From assembly GCA_965223085.1 (NCBI GenBank), contig OZ244981.1:1984001-2048000 (forward strand): DNA of 64,000 bases, in the 5' to 3' direction. Below, piece by piece: positions 44,986-56,900 of this stretch. The notes beneath the pieces were generated by a model. The model was given only the letters and a program-made list of their open reading frames with translations. It was not told the DNA's origin and ran no database searches. The stretch comes from CBDCVO01 sp965223085 (GTDB taxonomy: Bacteria > Pseudomonadota > Gammaproteobacteria > Ga0077536). The first letter of the stretch is position 1. Each line of letters starts with the position of its first letter. The translations under genes were made by a program, and so were the position numbers.

Positions 44986-45331
44986 CACCGGCGGCCAGAG
45001 CATGCGCGATGATGTAGAAGTCCGCCACCTGCAGGAATGTGTTGATTGCGGCAGGTTCATAGCTCTGCGTGGTCACCCACGTGCTGACTGTACCGAACTG
45101 CGCGGCTGCGTTGGCATCTGTGGAACGAAACAATCCGTTGCCCTGCGCCTTCATCCAGTCGGTCAACTCGTCGGCGCCAGCATCGATTTCATCGGCAACT
45201 TTGTCGATGCTGAAAACATTGCCGGACTCGCCGTTCTCCACCAGCCATTCCCAGAACGCCGGGCAGAAGTCCAGGCCGTAATGCAGGTTCTTGGCCTGGA
45301 TGAACACGTTCGCGTCCGGCAAGTAGCTCAC
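44986..45331 (-). pseudogene. DUF4411 PIN-like protein, truncated at the hsdR junction
   Basis: The first ~110 residues match DUF4411 PIN-like proteins: MSYLPDANVFIQAKNLHYG with the acidic PDAN, FWEWLVENG, and VADFYIIAHALA near the end. After that the frame enters hsdR sequence (GVGGEPRAS…), so the final strand and helices are replaced. PIN-like enzymes are RNases, often toxins. The gene overlaps the upstream ImmA/IrrE gene by 4 bases, the usual partner arrangement. The product would be a 144-residue hybrid, probably inactive. Confidence 0.75.
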
Positions 45332-46476
45332 GCCGTCACCCCGAGCTCACGCGCCGCGCGATAGAAGGTTTCAGTCTTGCGTACGCCCAACAACTGGAAA
45401 GCGTCTTGAAACAACGTCTGTCCTTCGAGCGTGCTCGCAACGAGCGCGCGCGCAAAGCGTTTTCCGGTTCGCGCGCCGAGCGTGCGATAGAAGTCGCCGC
45501 CACCGGTGGAACGCTCGTATTGCTTCAACTGCTCGATCTCTTCCCGATAGGTACGCCAGAGTGTGTTCTCGTCAATCTGCCCGGCGTCGAACAGGCGGCG
45601 CAGTGCCACCAATGTGCTGACTTTGAACTCGCGGGCCAGACGCTGAATGGTCTGTGTGATCGATTCATCCCGATCGACTAACAGCCGAAGGTCCGCCAAC
45701 GGCATCAATATCTCGGCCGCGACCTGACTGCACCATCGCTCGATTGCCAGATCGGGAACAACGCCCGCCTGGGAATCCGAGACGCCGCTCTCCCCCAGGC
45801 CGATATGCGCGAGTTCGTGGGCGAGGGTGAACATCTGGGCCGCCTTACTGTCACCCGCATTCAGAAACACCAGCGGTGCCTGGTCGTCCACAAGGGCAAA
45901 GCCCCGGAACTCGCTCACGTCGAGCTTTCGGTGCGGGTTACTACCAACGATGGAGCTTGCCATCATCAGCACGCCGGCTTGTTCCGCTAGTTCGATTAGT
46001 TGTCGGAGCGCGTCGGTCCATGTCGAAAGCTGTCGGCGTTCGTCGATTGAAATCGCTAACGCTTCCCGCAACTGCGAAGCGGCGCGCTCAATCGGGAGGT
46101 CGGCGTTGAGCGTGCTAACCCACTCTACACGCGGTAGACCATGCAGACTCGCGTACTCTCGGAACCAGTCCTGTCGGTGCTGACAGAGGTAGATTGTGTC
46201 GAGCAGTTCCATGCTTGGTTCTTCCAGCGCTGCATCGCGCATCGTGCGGAAGTCCGGGATCGGCAGGTTGACCGAGGGTGGCTCGGGAAGGAAGAAATAG
46301 CCAAATGGTACGTGCGTGAGCCGAGCGAATTGTTCGAGCTGGCGTAGGGTTGGTTGGACTTCGCCGCTTAGCCATTCCGGCCATTTCCGAAAGCGGCGCG
46401 AGAGAGCGGATTCTCCGACTCCTGCGCGGCGAGCAGCCCATTCGAGGAGATCTCGTTGGACGGGGATCCGAGTCAT
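45328..46476 (-). CDS. XRE–ImmA/IrrE metallopeptidase family protein
   Basis: A 382-residue protein. The N-terminal ~60 residues carry an XRE-like segment, and the zinc-peptidase motif HELAH lies within TLAHELAHIGLGES at about residue 227, with a later Glu in WCSQVAAEILMP. ImmA/IrrE proteins cleave repressors or act as antitoxins; here the companion is a DUF4411 PIN-like gene overlapping by 4 bases. The start at 46476 was chosen as it begins the MTRIPVQRDLLEWAARRAG helix typical of the family; a longer in-frame start would run into the RT gene. The gene is intact although its partner is truncated. Confidence 0.8.
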   Translation of the reverse strand: MTRIPVQRDLLEWAARRAGVGESALSRRFRKWPEWLSGEVQPTLRQLEQFARLTHVPFGYFFLPEPPSVNLPIPDFRTMRDAALEEPSMELLDTIYLCQHRQDWFREYASLHGLPRVEWVSTLNADLPIERAASQLREALAISIDERRQLSTWTDALRQLIELAEQAGVLMMASSIVGSNPHRKLDVSEFRGFALVDDQAPLVFLNAGDSKAAQMFTLAHELAHIGLGESGVSDSQAGVVPDLAIERWCSQVAAEILMPLADLRLLVDRDESITQTIQRLAREFKVSTLVALRRLFDAGQIDENTLWRTYREEIEQLKQYERSTGGGDFYRTLGARTGKRFARALVASTLEGQTLFQDAFQLLGVRKTETFYRAARELGVTA

Positions 46477-46579
46477 TGCCAGTATCTTCCGCGATTTACA
46501 GCCCCAGCAGGGCATAGCTGGAGAGCAATTCGATCCAAATGCGCCTCGTGGTAGTTCGGAATTCTTGGACGAAACCCCA

Positions 46580-48115
46580 TCAGTAGTAGCCCTCGGCCGT
46601 CTTGGAGATGAACAACTCAACTTCACTTAGCGGAATCACAGAGGTCACCTCATCACGAGTTTTGATGTCCACTATCTTGCGCGCATCTAGAGCGGCCGTC
46701 AGGTCTGACGAAGAAATCCAATCGCTGTTCCACAGTTGCACGGCGTTGCCTGCAACCAAGCTGCAAACAGCCTCGTCGTATGCGACGCGTCCGCCTAGAG
46801 GGAGTGTCACCCGCTGCAACCATATCTGCATGTGGCCGGTGTTGGGAATGTACGAAAACTTCTTACGGATGCGGTTGGTAATTGACAAGCGCTCGTCCTT
46901 GCTTTCGATGAAGCTCAAGAGCTTGCTTAAAATCGCCGAGCTGATGGCATAAGTTCTAGGGTTGCGGTAGGCGAGATCGACCACAATGGCAATTAGCGGC
47001 ATGGGGCTTTCTGGCAACTTTGAAATTCTCGATACACGCTTGTGGTAGTCGCTCAATGCGACAACGAGACTTCCGGAATTGGGAAAATCTATCGCGTGGT
47101 CATGAACGATGAGCAAGTGTTTCTGGAGGCTTCGGTCGGCCTGCTTTCGGATAATCCAACCCAGCTTGTCAATCTTGATCGAGGCGCGTACGACATCGCT
47201 GTTGGTCCTGGTTTTGGCCGGGCTGAGTTTGAAGCCCAGCTCGGTAGTCACTTCCGTAATAGCCTTGACGATGGCTTCACCGACCTGTGGACTGTTGACA
47301 AATACACGGTAATCATCGCGATAGCGCAGGATATGGAAATCCGTAATTTGCTCCGTCTGGAGGCGCTCCGATAGCTCAAGATCACCGAGACCCAGTACCA
47401 TCTCGGCAATAAAATTCATCAGCACAGACCCTTGGGGAATGCCGTTGGTTTGACCGTGACGCATGTCTTGAATGTGACCGTCAATGACATTGCCGATGAG
47501 GTTCTGGTCTCGGCGCTTCTGTTTCGCAGCGACCTTTGTGTGCAATGCCCATGCGATAGAGTGTGTGTAGATTGCTCCGTAGCAGTCCGTTATGTCGGTC
47601 TCAATCAAGTAGTCATAGTCAAGAGACATCTCGATGGAACGCTGCTCCACCTCGTGCCACCAGTGCGAAACTTGCTCAGCCCTGTCTTTCTGCTCGGAGG
47701 ATGAGACCATCGGCAAACTAAGGCAGTAAATCTTGTCGTTTCCCGCAAAGTGCCGGAAACGCCCACGAATCAACTCCCAGCTGGCTTCTTCGGTAATAGC
47801 CCGCACGAGCGAAACGTACAAGGCCGGGTGGATCAGCTGAAAGGGACGCCATGCGTACCTGCCATCCTTGTTGTGAAGGATGGTGTAGTTGACGTCGTCA
47901 TAGTCCCTGGCGCTGGACTGCCTCATCTCAGCGAGCTTTTTGTCGGCGAGGATTTTGTGCACACCGTCGATTAAATCGGCAAAGCCTATGTACGGCGGCA
48001 AGTCTAAGCTGCAATAGCTCTCAGCCTTTAATAGGAAGGGTCGTGCCTCCTCGGCCGTCAGATCAAGAATCGAGCATCTAGTAGAAGGCGCTGGCGTGGG
48101 AGCTTCACTACTCAT
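46580..48115 (-). CDS. Reverse transcriptase of the defence-associated (DRT/UG) type
   Basis: A 511-residue RNA-directed DNA polymerase. The N-terminus reads ARPFLLKAESYCSLDLPPY. RT motif A is in LIETDITDCYGAIYTHSIAWAL (about residues 170-191), the template-grip GIPQGSVLMNFIAEMVLG near residue 227, and the YxDD box as RYRDDYRVF (about residue 267). A C-terminal alpha-rich half of about 200 residues follows. There is no maturase or endonuclease domain, as in defence RTs rather than group II introns. It sits between hsdS/HEPN-like and ImmA/IrrE genes in a decayed type I restriction locus. The subgroup is not assigned. All catalytic residues seen are intact. Confidence 0.82.
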   Translation of the reverse strand: MSSEAPTPAPSTRCSILDLTAEEARPFLLKAESYCSLDLPPYIGFADLIDGVHKILADKKLAEMRQSSARDYDDVNYTILHNKDGRYAWRPFQLIHPALYVSLVRAITEEASWELIRGRFRHFAGNDKIYCLSLPMVSSSEQKDRAEQVSHWWHEVEQRSIEMSLDYDYLIETDITDCYGAIYTHSIAWALHTKVAAKQKRRDQNLIGNVIDGHIQDMRHGQTNGIPQGSVLMNFIAEMVLGLGDLELSERLQTEQITDFHILRYRDDYRVFVNSPQVGEAIVKAITEVTTELGFKLSPAKTRTNSDVVRASIKIDKLGWIIRKQADRSLQKHLLIVHDHAIDFPNSGSLVVALSDYHKRVSRISKLPESPMPLIAIVVDLAYRNPRTYAISSAILSKLLSFIESKDERLSITNRIRKKFSYIPNTGHMQIWLQRVTLPLGGRVAYDEAVCSLVAGNAVQLWNSDWISSSDLTAALDARKIVDIKTRDEVTSVIPLSEVELFISKTAEGYY

Positions 48116-48259
48116 TAGGACCCGCCGTCGGTACTTCCGGCAACGTTCACATGAACCTGGGCCAAATCAAAGTTAGGCAGCGGCCTATCGTGAAAAGCTC
48201 CGAGACTACGGATGTCATAGAGCGGCCGCGACTCACCGGACAGCAGAGGCACTCTTTCT
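48116..48259 (-). other. Leader between the HEPN-like gene and the RT gene
   Basis: The 144-bp stretch just upstream of the RT start has no convincing gene and only a weak ribosome site. Several defence RTs use a nearby structured non-coding RNA, so this leader is a place to look. Pairing of GCGGCC/GGCCGC segments is possible around 48179-48228, but nothing is diagnostic. Confidence 0.3.
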
Positions 48260-49122
48260 TCAACAATTCCAGATATGGACTTTCTTGGAAACATACGGCT
48301 GCCGATCTCCGGTCAGGCTGGCCAACGCGGCTTTCAATACTTGAAAGCAAACTTTGGCTGTGTGTTCGTCCGGCGTGAAGCCCGATGTCATCTGTTCGTA
48401 AGGGTGGATGTAGTTCCTGAAGTCGCGCAAGCCGTGGCTAAACTTTTTTACATCCAGCTTAATTAACTGAATGTCACACGATGTGTCGATTAGTTGGGAA
48501 AGAGTCCATTCATGAAACCGTCTCACCTTACCGCCGGCATCTTTCGGGCTGAGTGGCGATCTATTAAAAGGTTCAGGATTTCTCTGCGCAGCGCCAAGTA
48601 AGGCACCCTCGAGTGTACTGCCACATTGAAAAATGACCGACAGATATGCACCTGTTATCAGAGCCTTGCGCGCCTCATCGAGCCGCGACTCGATGATGAT
48701 CGCGACCTGAGACTCTACGGGTAGCTTGTTAACATTAGAGATCGTGAATTCTGTATTGAGAAAATTCTCCTCGGTTTCGCCTGCTGCTGGTGGGGCTTTC
48801 CCGGACAGTCGCGCGACGATCCCGCGGCATTTTTCAAGGACGCTGGATTCCATTTCCCGACTGTTAAGCTCGCAGTCGGCCTCATAGGCATCGAGCATTT
48901 CGGAAAGAATGCCCGCGACATCCGCATCCGTTTCTTGCTCCCAGAATGCTCGCATCTTATTGGCCTTCGAAGTGCCATAGGTTTGATACTTACGGTTGTG
49001 GATATCGATCTTGTAGCGACCGAAGAATTCGGCATAGGTCACATCCGTATAGTCCAAGACGTAACCGCTTTGCATCCCGAGCAGTTTTTCAAGGTAACGT
49101 TTCTCAATGTCGGTGAGGCTAC

Positions 49123-49126
<4 letters not shown>
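48260..49126 (-). CDS. HEPN-like protein linked to the restriction/RT locus, unknown function
   Basis: A 288-residue protein. The C-terminal third resembles HEPN or abortive-infection C-terminal domains: LIKLDVKKFSHGLRDFRNYIHPYEQ includes an R-x6-H (RDFRNYIH), the catalytic pattern of HEPN RNases. The N-terminal ~170 residues (EKRYLEKLLGMQSGYVLDYTD…) have no recognised domain. It overlaps hsdS by 4 bases (ATGA), so it is translationally coupled to the specificity subunit, and the RT gene follows 144 bp later. Whether it is a toxin, an RT partner or an effector is not known. Confidence 0.55.
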
Positions 49127-52120
<2,994 letters not shown>

Positions 52121-52135
52121 GCGCTAGTCTCCTGG

Positions 52136-52555
52136 TTATCTCTCGATCAACTTGGCCACCCGCTGTTCGACCTCGCGCGCCACCCGTAGCATGGCCTCGA
52201 CGAGCTGCTCGTCCACGTCCATCTCGCCTTCGTATTCCGCGAGGTTGCGTTTGCGGTGGGCCTGGTCGAGTACGCGCCACTGCTCTGGGGCCAAGTCTAA
52301 GGTGTGTTGCAGGCATTGGAATACGAGATAACGCGACTCGGATCGGTAGCCCCGCGCGCGCAGTGCGGTGAGTGCCAGGGCGTGGGCGGCGTTGTAGGCG
52401 AGATCGAACCGGCTTTCGAGCGCGAGCTCCGCGCGCTCGGCATCCGCTAGTCGCCGTTTTCCCGAGCGGAATAGACCTTCAAGCTCCGCATTCGCCGGCG
52501 GCTCGGTCTTGAGCTGGCCGATCTTCACGAGATTATCGAGCTGAGGGTGCGTCAT
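52136..52555 (-). CDS. HEPN-domain protein of an MNT–HEPN pair
   Basis: A 139-residue all-helical HEPN-like protein. A first helical pair covers residues 35-70, with the late motif LDQAHRKRNLAEYEG (about residue 105), an R-x4-Y-type pattern seen in HEPN toxins. Its start overlaps the end of the upstream nucleotidyltransferase gene by 23 bp, the classic MNT–HEPN arrangement. In characterised pairs the nucleotidyltransferase AMPylates the HEPN RNase near its Tyr to silence it. The hsdM start lies 15 bp downstream, so the pair leads the restriction operon. Confidence 0.75.
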   Translation of the reverse strand: MTHPQLDNLVKIGQLKTEPPANAELEGLFRSGKRRLADAERAELALESRFDLAYNAAHALALTALRARGYRSESRYLVFQCLQHTLDLAPEQWRVLDQAHRKRNLAEYEGEMDVDEQLVEAMLRVAREVEQRVAKLIER

Positions 52556-53198
52556 CGGTTGTTCCGATCAGGATCAGATGTTCGCCGGCGAGCACGCGGC
52601 TCAAAAACGGGTTACCGTTCGCGCGTCGGTTCTCGAATTCGTCGCTCGTGTAGAGCGTGGGGCTCACTTTGCGATCGAGGTTTGCTTCCACCGGCGCAAG
52701 CGCGGCGTAGAGTGCCTCTAAGGTCAGATCGTCGGCGACCACGAGCAGATCGATGTCGCTCCTCGCGGTGTCCGTACCCTTCGGCACGGAGCCGTAGATC
52801 AATGCGAGCTTGATGCATTCCGCGAGAGGCGCGAGCGCCTGGCGGATCGGTTCCACCACGGCGACCGTCTTTCTCACCAGGGCACACAGCTCTTCGAACA
52901 CCGGGCAGGCGGGATTGGCCTGGTAATGCTTCTGCTTACCGATACGCGTGACCGTGACTAGGCCGCTGGAGGCAAGGCGCTGGAGTTCGCGCTGTACGGC
53001 GCCGGAGCCGGAGCCGGTGAGCTCGATCAGTTCGCTGGCGAAGAAGCTACGCGACGGTTGGCCGAAAATTAACGCTAGCACGCGCTGTTGCGTGGTGGTG
53101 AACAGCGCGTCGGCAAGACTCACGGGCGTACCGGCGCGCCCTGCTGCCGCTTTGCGGCGGGCCGGGCGGGAGGAGCGCGCGGTAGTGATGTTTCCCAT
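52533..53198 (-). CDS. MNT nucleotidyltransferase with N-terminal winged helix
   Basis: A 221-residue protein: a winged-helix repressor-like domain (RSFFASELIELTGSGSGAVQRELQRLASSG, about residues 40-75) and a minimal nucleotidyltransferase domain with the GSx10DxD motif (YGSVPKGTDTARSDIDLLVV, near residue 140). It is presumably the antitoxin of the HEPN protein and its own repressor. The start at 53198 was chosen for domain fit; a palindrome lies 3 bases upstream. Longer in-frame starts read through the operator and are unlikely. Confidence 0.78.
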   Translation of the reverse strand: MGNITTARSSRPARRKAAAGRAGTPVSLADALFTTTQQRVLALIFGQPSRSFFASELIELTGSGSGAVQRELQRLASSGLVTVTRIGKQKHYQANPACPVFEELCALVRKTVAVVEPIRQALAPLAECIKLALIYGSVPKGTDTARSDIDLLVVADDLTLEALYAALAPVEANLDRKVSPTLYTSDEFENRRANGNPFLSRVLAGEHLILIGTTDDAPSAR

Positions 53199-53200
53199 TT

Positions 53201-53218
53201 CGGGCATATTAATGCCCG
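53201..53218. promoter_or_regulatory. Palindromic operator upstream of the MNT–HEPN–hsd operon
   Basis: CGGGCAT (53201-53207) and ATGCCCG (53212-53218) are perfect complements around 4 bases, directly before the MNT start. A further GGGCA lies just beyond. Probably the autoregulatory site of the winged-helix domain. Confidence 0.6.
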
Positions 53219-54191
53219 TTTTGGGCAGGATGCAAGCGTTTCGTGCGGTTACTGGACAGGCGCGATCACCAATGTCGTCTGCTTGGTAAAGCGAGCTTTT
53301 CCTGCGCAGGACGCTGGGAAAGGAATGTTTACTACATCGTCCAGCCACAGAGATGACTTCTCCGCTGCAGCCCAGTTCTTTGGCGCGCGCAGGATCGGAA
53401 ACCTTTCTCATCGTTCCGCGCACACGCCGCGATGTCTTCACTAATATTCGAGTTGGTGGTTCAGGTAGTAAAACGTGCTACTAAATCTGGTAAGTGTTGA
53501 TGACCACCTGGCGCGTTTCAATTCGCCAAGCCCCGGTGACGGGTAATGGTCTCGGGGCACGATTCCCGGTCAACCTGAATGTGCCTGATCTCAGGCAACG
53601 CCGTCTATCTCTGTTGAGAATCGTCCGGCGCTGGCCAACGTGCCCGCAAGGGGCCGACTTTCATCATGGTGATGTTGCACCTCCTTTTGATTGCGCGAGT
53701 TCTTACTCGCTTTGTGGAATTGAACCCGTAGTCGTGCCGATGCACCGCGCTACGGATGGCGTTTTGATTCGCGAGAAAAACCCGCTTTTGAATTCGACCT
53801 GGAAGTCGAAGCTTAAGAAGATGGACCGACGACCAGTTGGTCGGCGCGTTAATTTCGGTCCGAAGAACGCGCTTACCCATTTCGACATTTCGTCGAGGAC
53901 GGGTAGCCCTCTTTACCACTGAGCCGCAGTGGTTACGGATAATTCGATTCGTGCGATCCAAGTATAGGAACAGATAATCCGCTCGTCATCCGAAAAATGT
54001 TTAGCAGATCCGTGTCGTCATTGACGATCCCGTCTACGTCACTACCGCGCTTCGCACTCGTAGTGACGTAGACGTTCGAACGCCATACAACCCGCTAGAC
54101 GTTCGTCTGTCACGTTGGATGCGGCCAAAACGTCAGCAGCTGGTGCGGAGTTCCGCTTCGTCCCCTTATCGATCGCCGCTATTAATCGCTA
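53219..54191. other. ~970-bp region with no convincing gene
   Basis: Open frames of about 120-140 codons exist on both strands (for example 53494-53922 plus and 53605-53961 minus), but they overlap antisense and have no recognisable motifs. The stretch holds the operon promoter and, at 54032-54073, a perfect long hairpin. It may be a remnant of an integrated element. Confidence 0.5.
54032..54073. repeat. Perfect 14-bp inverted repeat with 14-nt loop
   Basis: GTCTACGTCACTAC (54032-54045) and GTAGTGACGTAGAC (54060-54073). A partial repeat, TAGACGTTCG, appears twice downstream (54069 and about 54101). There is no T-run, so it is more like a protein-binding or recombination site than a terminator. 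Confidence 0.75.
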
Positions 54192-54898
54192 TTACGCTTC
54201 GCTTTCCTGCGCTCGGATATCTGCGACTTCATCGGCATAGTGCAATCTGAATTCGCCTGCTTCTAACCGACTTACCATCGCGTGGAGATAGCCCAGCGGT
54301 GAACTCTCGATCCGATCCGTCGCCATGATGCCGGCCCATTCGTCGATTACGATCTGAGCTTCTGCCGTATTGAGCCTGGCAACTTTTTCTAACGCAGGTG
54401 ATCGAATTTCCAGCGGTACCCAAGGTGCGAATTCAAGTCCGCGATCATCAATAAAATCACCACTACTACAACGCTCCTTGGTGACTGTCGGTGTTGTAGT
54501 AGTTAAGTTTACATCCCTGTTAGGTAATGCGCCCGGGATTGCCGGAACCGGTGCGACCGGACTCGGCTTAACCACATCCGGCAAATCAGGATCTGGTGAA
54601 CCCGCGATTTCCTGGACGATATATCGGCCGCCGCGGATCCGGCCATGCGCGTCGCGCGACCGTTCGAACCGCATGTAACCAGTCGCGCGAAGTTCTTTCA
54701 GCAGACGATAAATGCCGTCCCGACCCAGATCGCCACGCTTGCGCAGATCGTTTACCAGGACCTTTCAGTCGTCCGGTCTCGATAGGAGATAGCCGAGCAA
54801 CCCCGTGCGGCCTACGACAAGCGGCTGTCCTCTACGGCGCTCTAATCGATGATCACGAACCGGCTGCGCCGAGGCGCACGAACAATCGTGTTGCTCAT
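54192..54898 (-). pseudogene. Helix-turn-helix replication/regulatory-type protein of mobile elements, heavily decayed
   Basis: Reading from ATG 54898: SNTIVRAPRRSRFVIID, then TAG, a short run, TAG again at a Trp position, a frameshift near GLLGYLLSRPDD, and TGA. After that the frame is open through VLVNDLRKRGDLGRDGIYRL and MRFERSRDAHGRIRGGRYIV to 54192. The restored protein has the winged-helix fold common to phage and ICE HTH proteins. Three stops plus a shift show it has been neutral for some time. It overlaps the end of the HTH gene upstream by 4 bases. Confidence 0.75.
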
Positions 54899-55146
54899 GC
54901 CTCAGGCCGCCCGATGATGATTTCGGCGACCTCGTTGGCGGGGTAATAGACCCTTCGGCCAATCTTGCGGCCGCATGCCTTGAGCGCGCGCGTTTGATGG
55001 TCGCAGGGGTAACTCAAGCTATAGCGCAGGCCGCCAGTCGAGCGGCCGAGCAGTTCGGCGAGCTGGGTCTGCGACAGTAATGGGCCGTAACGTTCCGTGA
55101 TTTGATGCTCCAGCGTTGGCTGGCTCTGGCTGTTCGTGTCTTGCAT
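54895..55146 (-). CDS. Small helix-turn-helix DNA-binding protein
   Basis: An 83-residue protein with a MerR/AlpA-like or plasmid-repressor HTH: YGPLLSQTQLAELLGRSTGGLRYSL (about residues 20-44), then a basic KACGRKIGRRVYYPANEVAEII wing and C-terminal helix. These small regulators are common next to integrases, controlling excision or replication. It is the intact gene of a pair whose second member is now a pseudogene. Confidence 0.65.
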   Translation of the reverse strand: MQDTNSQSQPTLEHQITERYGPLLSQTQLAELLGRSTGGLRYSLSYPCDHQTRALKACGRKIGRRVYYPANEVAEIIIGRPEA

Positions 55147-55301
55147 AGTCCTTTATCTCCAAGGGGGTGCTGCGGAAACACGAGACTGCAAATTGTCAAC
55201 TGCTTTGTCGACAATAAATCCAATCACCAAAGTGCGGAATTAATTTTCTTGACAATATCGTTTCAGCGTGAGCGAAAAATGGCGATTTCGAGAGAAAAGT
55301 T
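55147..55301. other. Promoter-like intergenic stretch
   Basis: About 155 bp, AT-rich around 55230-55260, with no gene. It probably carries the promoter of the small HTH gene. Confidence 0.4.
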
Positions 55302-56722
55302 CTAGCCGGGTGGAGCTTCGTACGTATAACGGTAGTTTTTGATCACCTCGTCGATGTCGGGAACAGCGTCTGATGCATTGAGAACTAGAGTGTGCGATTT
55401 CAGCACCGATGTCTCAAAGAACGCTCGGCATTCGATTTCACTGTTGACTTCGCGCCAATGAGTAACCTCGGGAAACATGTCGTCTGGAATAGGGTGACGC
55501 GCCAGTGGATTATGGAAGACCTCAATCTCCGCTGACCAGGGTTCGTACGTGTAAGGCTCCCAGAGTGCGCGGTACTCGGCGCTCGAAACATCCATACTAA
55601 ATGGGATACCGCAAAGCGTACCGCGGGTACGGTCGAAAAGCTCGCCGACCCGACATAGCGATAATCTTCGAGCACGGCGCCCGCTGATATGCCGACCCGG
55701 CTGAGCTTCGCAATGGAACACGCATTGGAAAAGATGATCGCAGACAGGCCCGCGTTCTCTTCAGACCGAAACAGACCGGCCGGAATCTTGGGGTCGCCGA
55801 TCAACTCGTTTACTTGTTCGGCTTCCGCGACCTGTGTGCCGTTGCGCTCTATCACGCGCGCAAAGAAGCCATACAAATAACTGACAAGCGCTTCGCGGCT
55901 CCAGAGCATTGAGCCGGGTGCATGAAAGTCGGCAAGCGCTAGCGCAAAGGGTTTCCCGGCCACGTGCGGGAGCGCATCATAGCGCTTGTCCAGTTTGTTT
56001 CGAATGGTTCTGGAAAAACGCGCAGCTGCGGTACCTAGTGCGCGTTCACGCCGCTCTTGCGGCGGGTCGATGGGCTCCGCTCCATAGTGGTCATACTTCT
56101 CGACTGGGTTCGCGGTTACTGCTTCGATCCAAGCCTCGCCGCCATGGTTGTTCGAAACACGAAAATCCGGCGATAGGTAATCCTGCGTGACGAGAAGACC
56201 TTGTTCGCGAAAGCTCGCGAGCAAATGTGCCTCCCAGAGGCGGGTATGGAAATTGCCGGTTTGGCAGTCACTCGCCCAATTTTGATCTGGGTTCGGTAGC
56301 GCGAGATAAAGCTGGTTGAGCATCCACGCACCGACGCGCCGTGACGGACTGGCGAGCGCTTGGAATATTCGGCTCGGCTCGATATCGCGCGTATCCCCGA
56401 GCGGAGCGCGACGCCGCGTGCCAGGCGGAAGCGGGGCTAACGTAGATTGTTTCTCGAGCTGCTCGCGGATCGCTCCCATCGCCTGATCCTTGGTCAACGA
56501 GGCGTCCTCTCTACGAAGTACGCACCACACTTCGTCTACCCGGCGAACCATAATGAGGATGCCGTATGCGCCGTTCTGCTTATTCTGCGTCACCGCGCAG
56601 CACGTCGCACCATCTTCGCTCAGCCACGCGCCAACCGGAGAGTTGTCCCCGAAGCTGAGCCCGCGCGGAAGGGATAGGGCTATGACATCAAACAGTGAAG
56701 CGGCGATCTCCTTCATGCGCAC
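55302..56722 (-). pseudogene. Nuclease-like hypothetical protein, frameshifted
   Basis: Reading from 56722 the frame is open for about 365 codons to near 55625, then continues in another frame (TRGTLCGIPFSMDVSSAEYRALW onward) to 55302. Together about 470 residues. The middle region LLVTQDYLSPDFRVSNNHGGEAWIEAVTANP resembles a PD-(D/E)xK nuclease core (acidic residues followed by ExxIEA). No named family is recognised. As part of a defence and integration island, a nuclease role is plausible but unproven. Confidence 0.5.
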
Positions 56723-56900
56723 TTTCGGAGGAGTTTACAATGCCTAATCACCGCACCTTTGAATGTGATCGCGCATGCGGCACTCTGCTATCGCGAAAAA
56801 GCAGCTCATCTTAGGATGCTGGCATTCGAACCTGTTCCTCATTTCGTTGTCGTCACGGTAGGGTTGAATATTCGTACGAATCCGTCAGGCAAAGCCCAAT

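Noticed and set aside
46580..48115. Group II intron or retron reverse transcriptase
   Set aside because: No maturase or HNH domain follows and no intron boundary structures were noticed; N-terminal and motif A context fits defence-type RTs better. No retron msr-msd-like repeats were recognised upstream.
53494..53961. Overlapping frames of 118-142 codons on both strands
   Set aside because: Neither has motifs, a ribosome site or coupling to neighbours; more likely non-coding remnant DNA.
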